A stretch of 47,544 nucleotides of DNA, taken from the NCBI GenBank assembly GCA_027686065.1, contig JAQCTH010000023.1:1-47544 (forward strand), written 5' to 3'. Below the pieces are notes generated by a model, which was not told the DNA's origin, searched no databases, and saw nothing but the letters and a program-made list of their open reading frames with translations. This stretch comes from Clostridiaceae bacterium AF10-41 (GTDB lineage: Bacteria; Bacillota; Clostridia; Clostridiales; Clostridiaceae). Both the position numbers and the translations under genes were made by a program. Below, in pieces: positions 46,091-47,544 of this stretch (position 1 is the stretch's first letter; every line of letters starts with the position of its first letter).

Positions 46091-47110
46091 ATGGATATTA
46101 GTAACTTACCTAAAATAGAACTTCATTGTCATTTAGATGGAAGTTTAAGAGTTGAGACGGTTATAGAGCTTGCGAAAAGAGAAAATATAAAATTAGACAG
46201 TTATGAGTATGACTATGTTAAAAATCTACTGGTTGTTTCAGAGAAATGTAATTCATTAGATGAATACTTAAAAAAATTCGATTTACCAAATGAAGTCCTG
46301 CAAACAAAGGAAAACTTAAAAAGGGCAGCTTATGAATTATTAGAAGATGCAGCAAAAGAAAATGTGAAATATATTGAGGTGAGATTTGCCCCGGTACTGC
46401 ATACAAAAAAAGGACTAGCTTTAGAAGAAATAATAGAAAGTGTTATAAATGGAATAAAAGAAGCTGAAAAAGATTATGAGATAAAAGGTAATGTAATAAT
46501 TTCTTGTATGAGAAGCTTAGAAATATCTCATATATACGATTCAATAAAAGCTGGGAAAAAATATCTTGGCAGAGGGGTTGTTGCAATAGATTTAGCAGCA
46601 TCAGAAAAAGAAGATTTTGTTTATGAATATATAGATTCGATGAAATTTGCTAAGGAGTTAGGGTTTAGAATTACAGTACATGCTGGAGAAACTGGCTTTG
46701 GGAAAAATGTAAGAGATGCAATAAATTTTTTAGGAGCAGAAAGAATAGGTCATGGTGTTTATATATACAATGATAAAGAGGCTTATAATCTAGTTAAAGA
46801 GATGGGAGTAACTTTAGAAATGTGTCCTAAAAGTAATGTTGATACAAAAGCAGTAAAATCCTATGTAGATCATCCTATATATAAATATCATAAAGATGAT
46901 ATAAAGGTTAGCTTAAGTACTGATAACAGAACTGTATCTAATATAAATTTAACTGAAGAAACAGAAAAACTAGTAGAAACATTTAAAGTTAATATAGATG
47001 AATACAAAGAAATTTATATAAATAGTGTAAATGCAGCTTTTTGTGATGATGAAACAAAAAAAATCTTAATGAAAAGTACCCCTGGGGTCCAATTAATTTA
47101 CAATGTTTAA
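46091..47110 (+). CDS. add: Adenosine deaminase
   Basis: It converts adenosine to inosine (zinc-dependent TIM barrel). The 339 residues include metal ligands 'LHCHLDGS', catalytic 'VHAGETGFG', 'RIGHGVYIY' and 'SLSTDNRTVSN'. The last ~10 residues ('STPGVQLIYNV') are encoded by a 27-bp repeat also found at 41853 and 44628, so the natural C-terminus appears to have been replaced. AGAGGAGG precedes the ATG, and an adenine riboswitch controls the gene. Confidence 0.95.
   Translation: MDISNLPKIELHCHLDGSLRVETVIELAKRENIKLDSYEYDYVKNLLVVSEKCNSLDEYLKKFDLPNEVLQTKENLKRAAYELLEDAAKENVKYIEVRFAPVLHTKKGLALEEIIESVINGIKEAEKDYEIKGNVIISCMRSLEISHIYDSIKAGKKYLGRGVVAIDLAASEKEDFVYEYIDSMKFAKELGFRITVHAGETGFGKNVRDAINFLGAERIGHGVYIYNDKEAYNLVKEMGVTLEMCPKSNVDTKAVKSYVDHPIYKYHKDDIKVSLSTDNRTVSNINLTEETEKLVETFKVNIDEYKEIYINSVNAAFCDDETKKILMKSTPGVQLIYNV
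47078..47104 (+). repeat. 27-bp repeat, copy 3, inside the end of add
   Basis: Matches copy 2 with one difference in the final bases. It supplies the last nine codons before the final Val and stop of adenosine deaminase. Confidence 0.8.
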
Positions 47111-47200
47111 AAGAAATTAAAACAAGCTAAAACTGGAAATATAAAAAATTAATAAATGGCTAAAATAAAGATATATCTTAAGAATAAGAGGAGGTCATTT

Positions 47201-47544
47201 ATGAATGTATATAAGATAAAAATAGAACTTATAGATAGTACTACATTAATATATAGAAAAGTTATAATACCATCAAAAATTACTTTTGAAATGCTACACC
47301 ATATAATTCAGTTTTCAATGGGATGGCAAAATATTTATTTATATGATTTTAATATTAGAGAAGAAAATTTAAGAATAACTTCTGATAAAAAAACCATTTC
47401 TGAATATGAATTTTATTCTAAATTGAAATTAAATAATAGAAATGATCCTTACGGTTTTATAAAAGATATGTTAAAGATTAAACTCTTGCTTAGTAAAGAG
47501 GTTTATATAGATGATTATTTAAATAAAGAAAATAAAATTGAATA
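47201..47544 (+). CDS. pRiA4b ORF-3-like protein (partial, cut by window end)
   Basis: The ATG follows AGAGGAGGTC. At least 114 codons are open to the window edge. The start 'YKIKIELIDSTTLIYRKVII' and 'ITFEMLHHIIQFSMGWQ' match the plasmid pRiA4b ORF-3 family, a small alpha/beta fold of unknown function found in many bacteria and some transposons. The C-terminal part is outside the window. Confidence 0.75.
   Translation, partial: MNVYKIKIELIDSTTLIYRKVIIPSKITFEMLHHIIQFSMGWQNIYLYDFNIREENLRITSDKKTISEYEFYSKLKLNNRNDPYGFIKDMLKIKLLLSKEVYIDDYLNKENKIE

Overview
The window is AT-rich, Gram-positive DNA that reads as a chromosome segment of Clostridium sensu stricto (cluster I). The evidence is strong purine-rich ribosome binding sites, occasional TTG/GTG starts, a clostridial ChW-type repeat in a surface protein, and a choline-type glycyl-radical microcompartment locus of the kind known from Firmicutes. 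Nearly every host gene is on the + strand. The exceptions are two insertion sequences and one MerR regulator.

Region 1 (1-13.9 kb) is a secretion and antagonism module. A 1318-residue exported subtilase with Kelch and PPC-like repeats is followed after 17 nt by a 3199-residue exported Rhs/YD-repeat protein with a variable C-terminal tip and a small putative immunity gene. Region 2 (13.9-21.6 kb) is an archive of displaced Rhs tips. It holds a TNT-type (NAD glycohydrolase family) tip without a start codon plus its putative immunity gene, a second decayed copy of that tip end and immunity gene, a third tip broken by frameshift and stop with its own small immunity gene, and a putative immunity gene split by an IS3 element. 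An IS21 element, an IS110 remnant and two diverged copies of a terminator-recombinase repeat (14.02 and 21.18 kb) lie around them.

Region 3 (21.6-40.5 kb) is a choline trimethylamine-lyase microcompartment locus (GRM1-like). It contains an iron alcohol dehydrogenase, a MerR regulator, and a long colinear run beginning at a MerR-type promoter with a 20-bp spacer. That run encodes a DMT-family transporter, an unknown 88-residue protein, CutC, its activase CutD, eight shell proteins (including two with predicted Fe-S cysteines), two aldehyde dehydrogenase paralogs, PduL, EutP, EutJ, EutQ, a PduS-like flavoprotein and a reduced EutT-like protein. CutC splits choline to trimethylamine and acetaldehyde. 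The Cys-bearing aldehyde dehydrogenase makes acetyl-CoA, PduL makes acetyl phosphate, and an alcohol dehydrogenase can recycle NADH. One aldehyde dehydrogenase paralog has Ser at the position of the catalytic Cys.

Region 4 (40.5-47.5 kb) is ordinary chromosome: an XRE-TPR regulator, an AdhR-type MerR regulator with two matching 19-bp-spacer promoters in front of an alcohol dehydrogenase and an aldo/keto reductase, a DEAD-box helicase, and an adenosine deaminase behind an adenine-type riboswitch with an overlapping terminator. A pRiA4b ORF-3-like gene is cut by the window edge. A 27-bp repeat occurs three times here, and two copies form the 3' ends of coding sequences.
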